A stretch of DNA of 64,000 bases, taken from assembly GCA_907163345.1 (NCBI GenBank), contig CAJQUN010000060.1, forward strand, positions 744,001 to 808,000, given 5' to 3'. This stretch comes from Haberlea rhodopensis. Taxonomy: Eukaryota > Streptophyta > Magnoliopsida > Lamiales > Gesneriaceae. Below, one piece after another: positions 22,187-33,780 of this stretch. A program made the position numbers and the translations under genes. The first letter of the stretch is position 1, and every line of letters begins with the position of its first letter. The notes under the pieces were generated by a model. That model worked only from the letters and a program-made list of their open reading frames with translations. It did not search any database and had not been told where the DNA came from.

Positions 22187-24559
22187 TGTGATGCCCGAGG
22201 ATTAATTGTGTTAATCCCGGTGTGGTAATAATCCTTAATGTATTTTAATTGTGGCAATTGTGTATTAATTGCGGTTTTGGGACTCCCGGGGATTTTAAAT
22301 CAGGTTTTTGGAGTCGTTGGATCCAATGGATGAGATTGTATTCTCATCGTGGTGATAACCTTGGAATTTGGTTTTTGGTGGAATCTGAGGTCCGGAGTAC
22401 TTTGTACTGGGGCTGGTGATGGAATTTGAGTGGGAGAGATAATTATTGGTAACAAATGATTTTTAATGAATCATGATATAGTTGTGGAAGTATTGGTATT
22501 TTGGAGCCTGAGTGCTATATATACCAAATGGACTTGGTATTCCGTTCTTATACGGAATCACTTCCCTCTCTCCTCTCCCTCACGCCTCTTTCCCTCACCC
22601 CAAACCCTTCCCCTCTTCTCCTCTTGGAACAAATCGATGGGGGTTCGTCTTGGGAGCTCGATTTCTTGAAGAAAGGCTATAATCTTCTTCTCCTCACCTT
22701 TAGCTTCGATTTGATTATGGTTTTGTGCTAAATGGTTGAGTTTTGGGTTGGATTTGATTTTTGGGGGTTTGGGTTAAAAATCTAAAATGTTGATTTTAGT
22801 GTTTTATTGAGTTTAAATGGTGTATTGGGGGTGTTGAGAAAGTTAGGGGTGTTGGTTTTGAGTTTGGGTGTCAAAAACACCATGGAAGCTCGAATTTCTC
22901 GGAAAATCGCAGGTCGCGATCAATCGCCGAGGAGGGCGGATCGATCGCGACGAGCAGCTGTAAATTGGTGATGATATACAGTGCTGGCGATCGACCGCCA
23001 AGTCTTGGCGATCGATCGCGAAGCGATTAGCGATCGATCGCGGAGACGCGCGATCGATCGCGAGATAATTCTGTTTGGCAGCGGGTGCACGCGATCGATC
23101 GCGACAAAGCAACGATCGATCGCGGCCCGAAGTGTTGTGTTTTTTTAAAAATTTTGGAAAAATGTCGGGATTTTGGAACCGAAGTTTAAAGGGGCCGTTT
23201 CCGGGGCAATGTCTACATTCCAATGGGAATGCTTTACTTTTAAAATGGATTGGTTGGAGCCAAAGTTTAATAAAACGGAATTCTCGGTTGGGTTTTTGGC
23301 TATCTTTTAAACTTGTAAAATGGTATATTTTGGGTATTATGCATGCTTAGCCAGGGGGCTTTTATTTTGGTAATCGTCATGGATAGACGATAGGTTTGAG
23401 AGTTGTGAACGTGCTTGGGCACGTGATTGCATGCCTATGTTTAATTGGGAGTTATTTGCATGTTAACACTTAACTCATCGGGTCGTGGGACTCAGGCAAG
23501 GTTGGACTCGAACTACGGAATGATAAGGTACGTATGACGTACGAGCATAACCCATTATTATAATTGCAATTGTTGAGTGCATGGTACACTGTATTGCAAT
23601 AAATGTATATGAAAATGCATGGTTTATGGTAATTGCTACAAATGGATATATATGCATTGGGAATCATATGACGCCGCTTTTGAGTGAGCAATGATTAGGA
23701 TGTTGTCGTCTTTGAGCGAACATCGGTTATGACGCCACTGCTGTTGAGCATGCGTGGGAATGAAATGCCGCTATTGTAGAGAATAGAACTATGGAACCAT
23801 AAATGAGATATATAGAATATCTGTAATCATTGTTTAATGATTTGATATTATTGATTATGATATCGGTATATGGCTAAAGGATTTGTTAATCAATGTAATG
23901 ATTAACTAGCATTTGGGAATTTGATGGTTTCAGTGTTTTGAGAACAGGGACAGTACAGGAAACCCGGATGAGGATGCTACCATCCAGGGAGTATATTTTG
24001 TATTTCATAGCATTTACATTGTTGAAAATTATGAATTGTATTATTGTGATTATTGGATTTGGGATATTGGTATGCTCACCCCGTGTGGGGGCTGTCTCTG
24101 TTGGGGCAGGTGATTAGGTACATCGATGGCTTTGCAGTCGAGCTCGAGCTATGGAATGGAGGTGATTCCAGGGATCGAGGTACCAGTGACGGTATTGAGC
24201 ACGATGTTTTATACATTTGATACACATATACTTATTCGATGATCGCATGTGAGCACTATTATTTGTATGTGGTATGTATAAAAAGGCAAGGGCATTTCTC
24301 TCTTCATTTATGAGTGGTACGCAATTATCTATTGAATGCAAAATGAACTGAGAACATGTTAGTGTATTATATTGGTGCATGATATGTATGTGGACTTGGT
24401 TGGAGAAACTAGACATTATATGGAATAATGTAAAGAATTTTTATATGAGGCATGATTGGTATTGATGACAAGTGATTTCTCCCCTACATGTATGATTGTA
24501 TGCACTAATGGCATGGATTAATACACTAATAACTGGTTAAGGGAACGGAGGTCCTTACA
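22187..24559 (+). repeat. Solo Tekay-type gypsy LTR, plus orientation
   Basis: 2373 bp starting TGTGATGCCCGAGG and ending GTCCTTACA, bounded by the 5-bp TSD CCGCA (22182-22186 and 24560-24564). No internal region is present, the mark of LTR-LTR recombination. It shares with the other Tekay LTRs the palindrome array (22917-23122), a paired ACGT box (23527-23546), and a stretch near 24060-24190 homologous in reverse to 61440-61600. Confidence 0.88.
22917..23122. repeat. Phased GCGATCGATCGC array in the solo LTR at 22187
   Basis: Eight copies of the 10-bp core CGATCGATCG, three with one substitution, start at 22917, 22938, 22988, 23009, 23031, 23051, 23092 and 23113. Spacings are 21, 50, 21, 22, 20, 41 and 21 bp. 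Confidence 0.9.
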
Positions 24560-25436
24560 CCGCATCACCTACCAGATCACCTACCGGATCCCCTACCGGA
24601 TCACCAACCGGACCCAACCAGCAGACTTCCAAAAATAGCCCAGAAGCAGAATATGACCGTTGCAATATTTGAAAGCTTGCCAAAATTGTCCCAACGGTTA
24701 TATTCTTGTATCTAACGTATATATCATTACTTGGAGCATATATACTTGATTTGGAAGCTCAATAACAGCTGATTGAAGATCAATCCAAGCCTTCCAAAGC
24801 ATACCCACTTGGGATTCAATTGGGAAACTTCAAAGACAAAAGCTGCTAAATGAATAGCACTCCCCAAACCTTTGGCACCTCTTACCTTGATGTATCAGAT
24901 TCAATATGGAATCATTTGTGCCTTTGTATTCACTCTATTTATTGTATTTGAAGAGTGAATACCATTGTAACAGTTGGTGATTCATCACAACTGTGTGAGG
25001 TCTTTACATGTGAGACGTTAAAGAACATGAACTTGTGTGTGCTAGGAGTTTAGGCTATCTGTGTGGTATTAGCCTAAGTAGGTTGTATGTTGTAAGGTGT
25101 AAACCAAATCTTCTAGTGTATCCTTCCATGATATGGAAGAAGGGGAGACTTAGAAGCGTTGTGCTTCGAACTTCCAGAAACAAATGCGTGTGTTATTTAC
25201 TTTACTGCATTTATTTACCTTACTGTTTTTACATATTTTCTTGCGTATCTTTAAAATATCTTTCAAATGATTAGTCAGTTTTAGAGCGGGTTATGTCGAG
25301 TGTCTTCCACTCGGTTTTGTAACCAAACTCGATATAATCTCTCGGTGAAATTATTTCAAGAACGCGAGCTATTAACCTCAAGTTGGTTGAACTCGGGTGT
25401 GAAATGGCAACCCACCCCCCGAAATCGATCATAACA

Positions 25437-26212
25437 AGTGGTATCAGAGCAGGTTGTTCTTGGAAAGCATTTTAACCGATTTTTTTAGCGAATATCTTTT
25501 AAAATCATTTTCAAAATTTTCTCACGAGCATTAAATATTTTCATAGCATATTTTTTTCAAAATATGGTGTATGAAAATTTTTAACATAAAAATCAATTTC
25601 ATTGCATTCATTTTGCACAAAAATAATTTTTAAATCTATTTTAAATGTTTAAATTTTCTTTCAATCTATTCTAAACTCGTTTTTAAGTTTAAAATTGTTA
25701 TTTTGAGAATTTTTATTCTAGCAATTTTCGTAGCATTCAGTTTTTCTGGCAGCTTGTAACGACTTTGGGAAAATTGACATAACTTCTTGCTCGGATGTCC
25801 AAATGACGAACCGTTTTTTGCATTGCAAACTAGACTCATAGAGGATCACAGTGGTATAGGTCTTGCAGGAAAAGCAGTTTATTAGTTCAAGTTGGACTAA
25901 GTGTGCTGCCACCGCATAAAGATGAAATGGACATTGTTGAGTTTTGTCAAAAAATTCAATTTGTTGCCAAGTATGCTTCATCCATCATCAAAAGATGTTA
26001 TTTTTGTTCAAAAATTAATGTGCATTGTATTTTTTTAAATTTTTTTTAGCCTATCCCATTTGCCCCTCACTTGCTCAAATTTTCAAACATTTTAAAATTA
26101 AGGGGGAGAGTTTAATCTCAATCCTTGAGGGGGAGTGAACTTTATTTGTCTTCCTTTTTGATTCACACAAAAAGGGGGAGAAATATGTTGTTTAAAAAAA
26201 TATGATTTTTCT
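25437..26212 (+). other. Non-coding internal region of the SIRE-derived element
   Basis: Begins with the primer site TGGTATCAGAGC (25439-25450) and ends with AAAAAGGGGGAGAAAT (about 26169-26184) some 28 bp before the right LTR. Between them is AT-rich sequence with poly-A and poly-T runs and no domain I recognise. It keeps the sites needed for reverse transcription and nothing else visible. Confidence 0.75.
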
Positions 26213-27524
26213 TGTTGGATTTTGGAAACCCGAATAATCTTGGTTTTGATGTTAACAAAACTTGTTATTGTGTTGCTAACATATTTCATCAAGTGTGCAG
26301 TTCATAGATGATATTTTACAGCTTGATGATCTGCTAAGAAATGGCCTTGGGTTTGGTTGCTGAAATGAGAATTCAGCATCCAGTAGACCTCGAGCGCTGC
26401 TGTCTAAATTGATCATATCTCATAGCTCGGATATCGAAACGACCTGATTTTAAAAGGGTTGGATAGCAAACTCAATTCTCTACAAGTCGTATTTTGGGCC
26501 AGCAGACGAAATTCGAAGGTTTACTTGACGAAAACATGTCTGCAAGAGCTTGCTGGTGCGAAGATGAAAGACCTACCGAAAAGACCTACCGGATCACCTA
26601 CCGGAAACACCTACCGGATCGCCTACCGGATCATCTACCGGATCACCTTCCGGATCACCTACCGGATCCCCTACCGGATCACCTACCGAACCCGACTAGC
26701 AGACTTCCAAAAATAGCCCAGAAGCAGAATATGACCGTTGCAATGTTTGAAAGCATGACAAAATTGTCCCAACGGTTATATTCTTGTATCTAACGTATAT
26801 ATCATTAATTGGGGCTATACATACTTGATTTGGAAGCTTAATAACAGCTGATTGAAGATCAATCCAAGCCTTCCAAAGCAACTTGGGATTCAATTGGGGA
26901 ACTTCAAAGGCAAAAGCTGTTAAATGAAGAGCACTCCCCAAACCTTTGACACCTCTTACCTTGTTGTATCAGATTCATTATGGAATCATTTGTACCTTTG
27001 TACTCACTCTATTTATTGTTTTTGAGGGCTAAAATAGAAGAGTGAATATCATTGTAACAGTTGGTGATTCATCACAACTGTGTGAGGTCTTTACATGTGA
27101 GACGTTAAAGAACATGAACTTGTGTGTGCTAGGAGTTTAGGCTATCTGTGTGGTATTAGCCTAAGTAGGTTGTATGTTGTAAAGTGTAAACCAAATCTTC
27201 TAGTGTATCCTTCCATGAGATGGAAGAAGGGGAGACGTAGAAGCGTTGTGCTTCAAACTTCCAGAAACAAATGCGTGTGTTATTTACTTTACTGCATTTA
27301 TTTACATTACTGTTTTTACATATTTTCTTGCATACCTTTAAAATATCTTTCAAATGATTAATCGGTTTTAGAGCGGGTTATGTCGAGTGTCTTCCGCTCG
27401 GTTTTTGTAACCGAACTCGATATAATCTCTCGGTGAAATTATTTCAAGAACACGAGCTATTGAAACTAAATTTGGTTGAACTCGGGTGTGAAATGACAAC
27501 CCACCCCCGAAGTCGATCCTAACA
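26213..27524 (+). repeat. Right LTR of the SIRE-derived element
   Basis: TGTTGGATTTTGG to GATCCTAACA. Contains the uninterrupted U3 minisatellite (about 26575-26695, units GATCACCTACCG), a TATA-like site near 26790, and the double-hairpin block (27210-27273). Confidence 0.88.
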
Positions 27525-27840
27525 AGATGGCTTTTTTGCTTCAAGCATTTGATATTTTTATCACATACGAAAAGGGAAATGAGAATGTGGTAATTGATCA
27601 TTTGTCAAGACTTGTGACGAGATCATCTTCTGAAATCACACCCTTTAATGACAATTTTTCCGATGAACAAATTTTCTCTTACTACTATACATTGGTTTGC
27701 TTATATATTTAATTTTCTTGTAACATGAAAAATGACAGCCCATTGGAATTTGCAAGACAAAATAAATTTTATTAATGAAGTAAATTTTCTTATAATATAT
27801 TTAACAATTTATAACTTTTACCAAATTATAAAGTAATGAT
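27525..27840 (+). pseudogene. Athila/Tat relic: end of RNase H
   Basis: Continues the piece ending at 21721. FLLQAFDIFITYEKGNENVV followed by IDHLSRL is the RNase H C-terminus with its catalytic Asp (DHLSRL). FSDEQIF and a PWFAYIFNFLVT reading (after a shift, about 27690-27722) are the usual linker towards integrase. Homology fades near 27840. No integrase or LTR follows. Confidence 0.7.
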
Positions 27841-28761
27841 AAGGGTTATATGATAATCTTGAAAAAGAAGGTTATCTTATTAATTTCATTATTATTAATT
27901 TATGAACTCAAATTATAACGGACAGACAATTAATCAGGGCAATCGACAAGAAAGTGAAGACCGCGCCGCAGCGCTAAACCCTAACCCAAATCTTCAGTAC
28001 CTCAAACCTAAATGTGAGTTATAAAATCAACCAGGCAGAACCGAACAAAATTGGATGAAAGTTCGATAAAAGCGTCGACAATAAGAAGGTAAGAGGCATC
28101 CGAGCAGCAGAATTTCCTATATTGATTGCGATAGGTAGTTGAATACGAACTTATTTTTTGAATATTGTAAGGTTGTTAATTCTTTACTACAACTCGTAAT
28201 TTATCTCGATTTATTCGAGTTTTGAGTTTTTTTGGGGTGCGTAAAAAGTTGTGGAGTTCTTTGTTTCAAAGCAGGAAAATGTTTTCAAGCTTCGTGTATC
28301 CTATAGGTTGCATACCTGATTCGAACTTATGCAACTTTGTTCATGAAGCAAGAACGAGTATTCTCCTTAAAACCAACGTATTTTGATCTGTGATACATCT
28401 GGACGTTAAGGGAATAACATTTTTGTGGGAAAATGATTTGAAGTTGGTATTTGAAATCGATTACAATTATGAACACAAGAGTTTGAACTGTAACGGGTAA
28501 ATTCGAAATGCCCACAAACTGAAATATTGATTTCAAATGTTTTAATTCACATTTCATTTATCCGATGTTGAAAGGAGAAGTTTGGGTTTTGCCTTTTACT
28601 TAATTGACTTTTACATGGAGAAATTGACTTGACACAATTGATAATTTGTGTTGTTTTGGGTATAGCGTGCTTGTGGAAGATGGGGAATGGCGTGCAGAAG
28701 AACTTTGAGTAATATGTGACGAAGAGAAGCACTAACAGGGTTTGAAGATTGTTGAGCTAAC
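27841..28761. other. Unassigned DNA, possible start of a disrupted host gene
   Basis: No transposon domain is visible. A GC-richer patch at 27960-28090 has a telobox-like AAACCCTAACCC (27976-27987), common near starts of plant housekeeping genes, followed by a plausible 5' splice site (AAG|GTAAGAG, about 28087). A possible 3' splice site (GGGTATAG) at 28658-28665 precedes ATGGGGAATGGCGTGC (28680), which opens only about ten codons. The LINE insertion lies directly downstream. This could equally be old intergenic sequence. Confidence 0.25.
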
Positions 28762-28776
28762 TTTTTTTTTTTTTTA
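28762..28776 (-). other. Poly-A tail of the LINE (poly-T on the plus strand)
   Basis: Fifteen consecutive T between GAGCTAAC and ATCAGTAAATAAAAC; it defines the LINE 3' end. Confidence 0.85.
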
Positions 28777-28986
28777 TCAGTAAATAAAACTTATATTAAG
28801 ATATCAAAGTTTGTACATAATACATCAAATTTAAAAAGTAAATAAGGCTAGCTAAGTAATAAATCCCACCACATTGTATTCTAGAAATAAAATGAGCAAG
28901 CAATGAAGGACATGTATTTGTACCTTCCTGAATATGGTTGATGCAGTAGCCTTCTTCCCCTCAAATAGCATTAGGTTCCTAACATT

Positions 28987-31900
28987 TCAAATGTAGTAAA
29001 CAGTTGCACCCATGGCAATAGTGCAAGTTGTTGCCTTGCGAGAAGCACCTGCATATTGTTTCTTGAACCATTTAACAGCACTACGGAGGGTCGACATGTC
29101 ACGCCATAGAGAAAGCCAATCTCGAACATATCCCCAAAGTTCCTTACTGTATTCGCATCTGAAGAATAGTTGGTCATGCTTATCAAGTCCATTTGAACAC
29201 AATTTGCAATATTTGTTTTCCACAAAGCAAAGTCGATCACTAGTCTGTAGCTTCCCAAGGATCCCAAGCCATAAAGTAAATGAGTGTTTGGGTAGGATGA
29301 CACGTTTCCAAACGATTTTATCCCAAATCACCCTAGAGGCTAACGGCCTGAAGAAGTGATACGCCCCATCAGTGCTTTTGTTGCCATACCAGCCATTCAG
29401 TGATCGCTGCACAATTTGAGGATCCCACCCTTAATAGTAGCTCATCCTTGATCAATAAAATACATTTGATCAATGGTGAGTCCAGGCGTTTAGGGCCCCA
29501 GGCCCAAACATCCGTCCTAGTGAGATATATGTGATGGATCCATCGAAGCCAAAGTGACTGACGATTAGATTGGATATCCCAAAGAACCTTGAAAGAAGAG
29601 CTTTACTCCAACTCCTCAAGTCACGAAGCCCTGCACCTCCCTCCCTTTTTTCACTGCACATTGATGCCCAAGAGATGGGTGGGTGCTTCGAGTTCCAAGT
29701 AAAGGAACGACACAATGAGTAGATTCGATCAAGAACCCCAAAAAGGATGGGTAAGATAGATAACCAGAAGCATTCCACACCCTGAAGAACAGAACGGATA
29801 AGCTCAACTTTACTTGCGTATGACAGTGTACGTTTCGGCCATGAGTGGAGCTTAGCCGTGATTGCATCCATGAGTGAACCATAGTCAGAGAATCTGAGCC
29901 TTACTGCTGCAATATGAATACCAAGGTACCTGAATGGTAGCGTGCCCTGGCTGAAGTCCGTAATATCAAGCAACTGAGATCTCAAATAGTCACTGGTACC
30001 CGCTGTATAAAGTAAAGACTTTAAAGGATTGGCATGTAAGCCAGCGCAAGAGCCAAACGATGCAAGACAGTTTGACAGAATTTCAACTGATCGATTGTCT
30101 GCACGCCCAAATAGTAGGAGATCATCCGCATATGCCAAGTGAGTGATCCCCGATCACGCACACAATGGGTGAAAATTGAAGTCAGAGCTCGAAGTCTCCA
30201 AGCAGATTTCCTAGAAAGATATTCTAGACAAATAGCAAAGAGGAATGGAGATAGTGGGTCCCCTTGTCGAAGGCCCTTCTTCCCTTTGAAATAACCAAAT
30301 ATGCCTCCATTAATAGTCATAGAGTAACTAGTAGTAGAGACACTCCATAATCCAATTAACAACCGAGTAGGGAATCCAAGCCCAACCTGTACTGACTTAA
30401 GGAAACCCAGTTCACCGTATCAAATGACTTTGTTATGTCTACTTTAAGAATGCATCTTGGTGAGATCCACTTTCTGTTGTATTTCCGCAGTAGTTTCTGA
30501 GCCGAATGAATATTGTCAGCAATGGAGCGGCCTTTAACGAAAGCCCCTTGTGCCAAGTCAATGATAGAGTTGAGCACCAAAGAGAGTCGAGAGGCTAAAA
30601 TTTTAGAGATGATCTTGTAAACAGTATTGCAGCATGATATTGGCCGTAGTCATTAACGAGATGCATGTGATGATTTTGGTACAAGAGTAATCAACGCATG
30701 GTTCAGTTGTTTTAGTAGGCTACCCGTTCTGAAGAACTCCATCACAGCAGAGGCTAGGTGATCCTTAACAATCATCCATGATTTTTTTATAGAACTTGGA
30801 GTTGTAGCCATCCTGGCCCGGCGCCTTATCATCCCCGATGTCAAACAAGGCTGTACGAATCTCATCAACCGTCACATCTGTGGTTAAGGTAGCACATGCA
30901 TCAGTGCTAAGCAATGGCTCTGCACGAAGGACCTCACTATCGATTTGCACACAAGTAGTGGAAGCACCCAACGTATTCTTGTAAAATTCAATGAATTCAT
31001 TTGCAACTTCATCGATGCTCGTAGTGAATTGGCCATCATCCTTACAAATGGCAGTGAGATCATGTTTTGTTTGCCATTGCATTTAGCGAGATCATGAAAA
31101 AATCTTGTGCACTTATCACCATCCTTTAGGTACACACATCTCGCTTTTTGAGAGAAAAAAGGATCTTTCTGCATCGGCCAGTTGCCACGCACGTTGCCTC
31201 AATGTGGTTATTTGTGAATGGTCGATGCTCAAAGCATGCATTGGATCATTTGACAGCTGGTTGGATTGCAACTGTTCCAATTCCGTTTTGGCATTCCAGG
31301 TTCTCATGGAGATATGTGAGAAGTGTAGGTCATTCGGTAGCCTCAACTCTTGTTTCAGAATTTTACGCTTGTTGCAAATAGTAAATTGTTCGGTTCCATT
31401 CATCAGCACATCCCACGCCGAACGCACAGTATCTAAGAAGGAATCGTGCAAAGTCCACATATTATAGAATTTGAACGGTCTACTAACTCGGGTACTGCCA
31501 TGTAGTAGTGACACAATACATGAGGAGTGGTCAGATATGTATCCCGGAGGAATAAATTGTGCCTCAGCACGCCAATCAGTTAACCACCAAGCCTCATTAA
31601 CCATTGCTCTGTCAAGCTTTGATAATACTGAATTGTTGGTCCAAGTGAAGTAGCACCTAGTGGATGGGAGATCAGAGAGACCTGTCTCCAAGCAACACTT
31701 CAAAAGGTCTCTAGTTTCATAGGGTGTAACTAGAAGGCCATTGATCTTATCACCAACTGTAAGTACACTATTGAAATCCCCCATAACTATCCAAGGAGCA
31801 GAGATAGAGTAGCTAAGCTGGCGAAGCGTCTCCCAAAGAGGTCGACGGGATACAACTGAGTGTAATCCGTAGACAAAGCATGTAAGGAAGGAGATCCTCG

Positions 31901-32098
31901 TCACTAGACATGTAACGAAACAGTGTAGGTGTTGAGCCGACGTTTCCAGGGCCTCAACCATAACTGCAGGTTCCAAAGTATCAAAATACGCCTCGAAGCA
32001 TGTGTTGATAAATTATTAGCTTGGTTCCAAGAAGGAAGCCAAATCCTCATGAAGGAATCTAAGTCATTTTCATTTAACTTAGTTTCTACCAAACCCAA
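28987..32098 (-). pseudogene. LINE ORF2 relic: APE endonuclease, reverse transcriptase, zf-RVT
   Basis: Read on the minus strand from 32098. GLVETKLNENDL is the endonuclease start. WIVMGDFNSVL, CYFTWTNN with SKLDRAMVN, and SDHSSCIVSL (31976-31116) supply the endonuclease catalytic region. RT begins in 31082-30653 (IGDDKAPGQDGYNSKFYK), continues with [13 protein letters not shown] (30580-30356) and GLRQGDPLSPFLFA (about 30270), and has YADDLLLFGR at 30138-30100. LPFRYLGIHI follows. Zf-RVT occupies 29412-28987 (CKLCSN, FFRCEYSKELW). Frame changes and stops separate these pieces. No RNase H domain is seen. The enzyme would nick DNA and copy LINE RNA at the nick; this copy is dead. Confidence 0.88.
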
Positions 32099-32122
32099 AA
32101 TATCCAGTTGTTCGTGATTTGA

Positions 32123-33718
32123 TTATATCCAAAACACCTTTCTGTTTAAGGGGTTTTTCACAAACCCCTTAAGTTCCAAGAGCCAATTTTCATGGGCGAG
32201 GATGAGGCTAGGTTTCCACCCATCGCCTGATGTAATTTTGGCTTTTTTGTTCTTATCCTTCATGCGCACATTCACAACATTCAACTCATCAACTGCTTTG
32301 CCTTTCGGGTCTGTAGTTGGTGGTTCGTTCTCAACACTGGTTTTTGGAGCCATGTCCCTATCAACCGCGTGTGCTATGGCACCTCCTGCCTTAGAAGAAC
32401 GGTTAGTGCCCTGCCCCGAGCCATCTGTAGGCATGACAATGCTGGTTGAAATAACCTTCTTGGGTCCCTCGTCTGCCCATATGCTTTAGAAGTACTAGCA
32501 CTAGCACTAGCATTGAAATGAGAGTGGGTCACATCCTTACCCGAAGTGGAAGCAAATGGTGTCGAATTCTTAAAGCCTGTTGTTTGGTTATTAATGCAAT
32601 CAACAATGTGATCATGGTCCAAAGCTTCATCTGTACTATCAAATTTGGATCCCTTTTTCCTTGCATTATGCACGCTAGTAGCTCTTCTTTGGTTTTGAGT
32701 TTGTGGTGTCTCCACTGTCTTGTTATCCAGATTCTTTGGACATTTGGTTATCGCATGTCCCAAAGTTTTGCATATGGTGCAATAATCAGGCTCATTCTCA
32801 AAATTGATTTCCAAATCCAATTTAAGGCCCCCCCTGGAAGATGTTGGGACACATCGAACCAATGGGAAAAACATATCAACATCCACTAAGGCTCTCGCAT
32901 ACGATAGCCTTTCTCTGGTGGTAGTGAGCTCATCAGTGTAAAGAGCTTACCCACATAGGATAAAATTCGGCTGAGTGCCTTCGCATTCCAGCAGGTTGGT
33001 GGGAGCCAAGGAATCGTCACCCAAAGTGGGACACGAGTCATCTCTTTGTCACTGAAATCAAACAGGGTGGGCATTTTTTCAAGATCAATGCACGTCCAAA
33101 GGCATTATAAGGACCCCCATTGAGCACCTTCTCCAAATCCACACTGGATGCAAACTTAAAGATAAGCCATCGACTTGGGTGGGAGTGGAAGGTATGTTTA
33201 ACACCACAAGCCAAACAGATTTCCTTCAAAGCCGCAATACACGGGAATCTGCCCGCAAAGTATCCAACCAAGCAATGCCCAACGACTGAAATATCATCTA
33301 CTTCTGCCATGGGAATGCTGCACTGCTCATCATTGATTTCAAGCTGATCAAGAGGGGTAAGATTAGGCCCACTCCTATTAGTTTTGAAATCCAGACGCTT
33401 AGTCCAATGGTGAATGGTGACCTTTGGTGCCTTATTCTGATTATCGGCCTTGGGAGGAGGCAATTTCGAAGTAACAGCTTCGGCTCTATTGGTAGCAGCA
33501 CTGTCGCCAGTTACTTCAAGCTGTTCCGGCTGAGCAAAATTATCATCTGTGTCAAGCCCTAGGAATTCAAGCACATCGGTCAAGACACTAGTATCATTTT
33601 CACCCAATGTGATCGAGCCACTGTCTGCTAAAATCACATGGTTACCAACTCCCGCAGAGCCCTGAGGGCGAAGATCAGTAGGTGTAAAAGGCTTCTTGTT
33701 ATGGCTTTTGCCCCCCAT
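32123..33718 (-). pseudogene. LINE ORF1 relic: DUF4283-like and CCHC zinc knuckle
   Basis: Starts MGGKSHNKKPF at 33718. A Ser/Pro/Asp-rich N-terminus leads into a DUF4283-like segment (VVGHCLVGYFAGRFP, HPSRWLIFKFAS, about 33300-33085). The frame changes near 33060 (VPLWVTIPWLPPTCWN) and again near 32886. The last part has GGLKLDLEI and the knuckle CTICKTLGHAITKC, then a Ser/Thr-rich tail. This is the usual architecture of plant LINE ORF1, an RNA-binding chaperone. It ends just before ORF2. Confidence 0.82.
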
Positions 33719-33780
33719 GCAGATTGATCAAAGGGGCCAACTGCGGCCAACTGTCAAAACACATGGTGTGTACTCAGAAC

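Larger units (their letters stand above)
21722..25436 (+). repeat. Left LTR of the SIRE-derived element, split by a solo gypsy LTR
   Basis: TGTTGGGTTTTGG to CGATCATAACA. Removing 22187-24559 and one CCGCA leaves about 1337 bp, aligned over its whole length with the right LTR (1312 bp). A U3 minisatellite of 11-12 bp units (GATCACCTACCG) runs from about 22083 to 22186 and resumes at 24565-24615. Confidence 0.85.
21722..27524 (+). mobile_element. Non-coding SIRE-derived LTR retrotransposon (LARD-like)
   Basis: Two LTRs of about 1.3 kb flank only 776 bp of AT-rich internal DNA with a primer site (25439) and a purine tract (about 26169-26184) but no gag or pol. It is therefore non-autonomous. 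The LTRs share the SIRE R/U5 block and the CTACCGG minisatellite theme with 3961-5278 and 57659-58932, pointing to mobilisation by SIRE proteins. It sits inside the Athila RNase H and its left LTR is split by a gypsy solo LTR. Confidence 0.82.
10582..27840 (+). mobile_element. Relic Athila/Tat-type Ty3/gypsy element carrying nested insertions
   Basis: Three coding pieces (10582-11779, 20566-21721, 27525-27840) become one continuous gag-end/protease/RT/RNase H order once the two inserted elements and one copy of each TSD are removed. At both junctions the reading continues codon by codon. Many stops and frameshifts make it the oldest element here. No LTRs of its own were recognised. Confidence 0.75.
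28762..33720 (-). mobile_element. L1-type LINE (non-LTR retrotransposon), minus strand
   Basis: A run of 15 T (28762-28776) marks the poly-A tail of a minus-strand insertion. Reading leftwards from 33718 there is an ORF1 relic (DUF4283-like and CCHC domains) and an ORF2 relic (APE-type endonuclease, reverse transcriptase with YADD, zf-RVT). Both are broken by frameshifts. The 5' end is not certain and I could not find a convincing target-site duplication. Confidence 0.88.

Noticed and set aside
22917..23122. Cyanobacterial or plastid-like contamination, because GCGATCGC is the cyanobacterial HIP1 word
   Set aside because: The motif is nested with regular spacing inside LTRs that have plant flanks and TSDs.
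27976..27987. Telomeric repeat
   Set aside because: A single AAACCCTAACCC, not a tandem array; better read as a telobox.
28762..33720. Target-site duplication of the LINE
   Set aside because: AGATTG occurs near both ends (28746 and 33721), but longer alignment fails and the right copy lies two bases from the ORF1 start, so I do not claim it.
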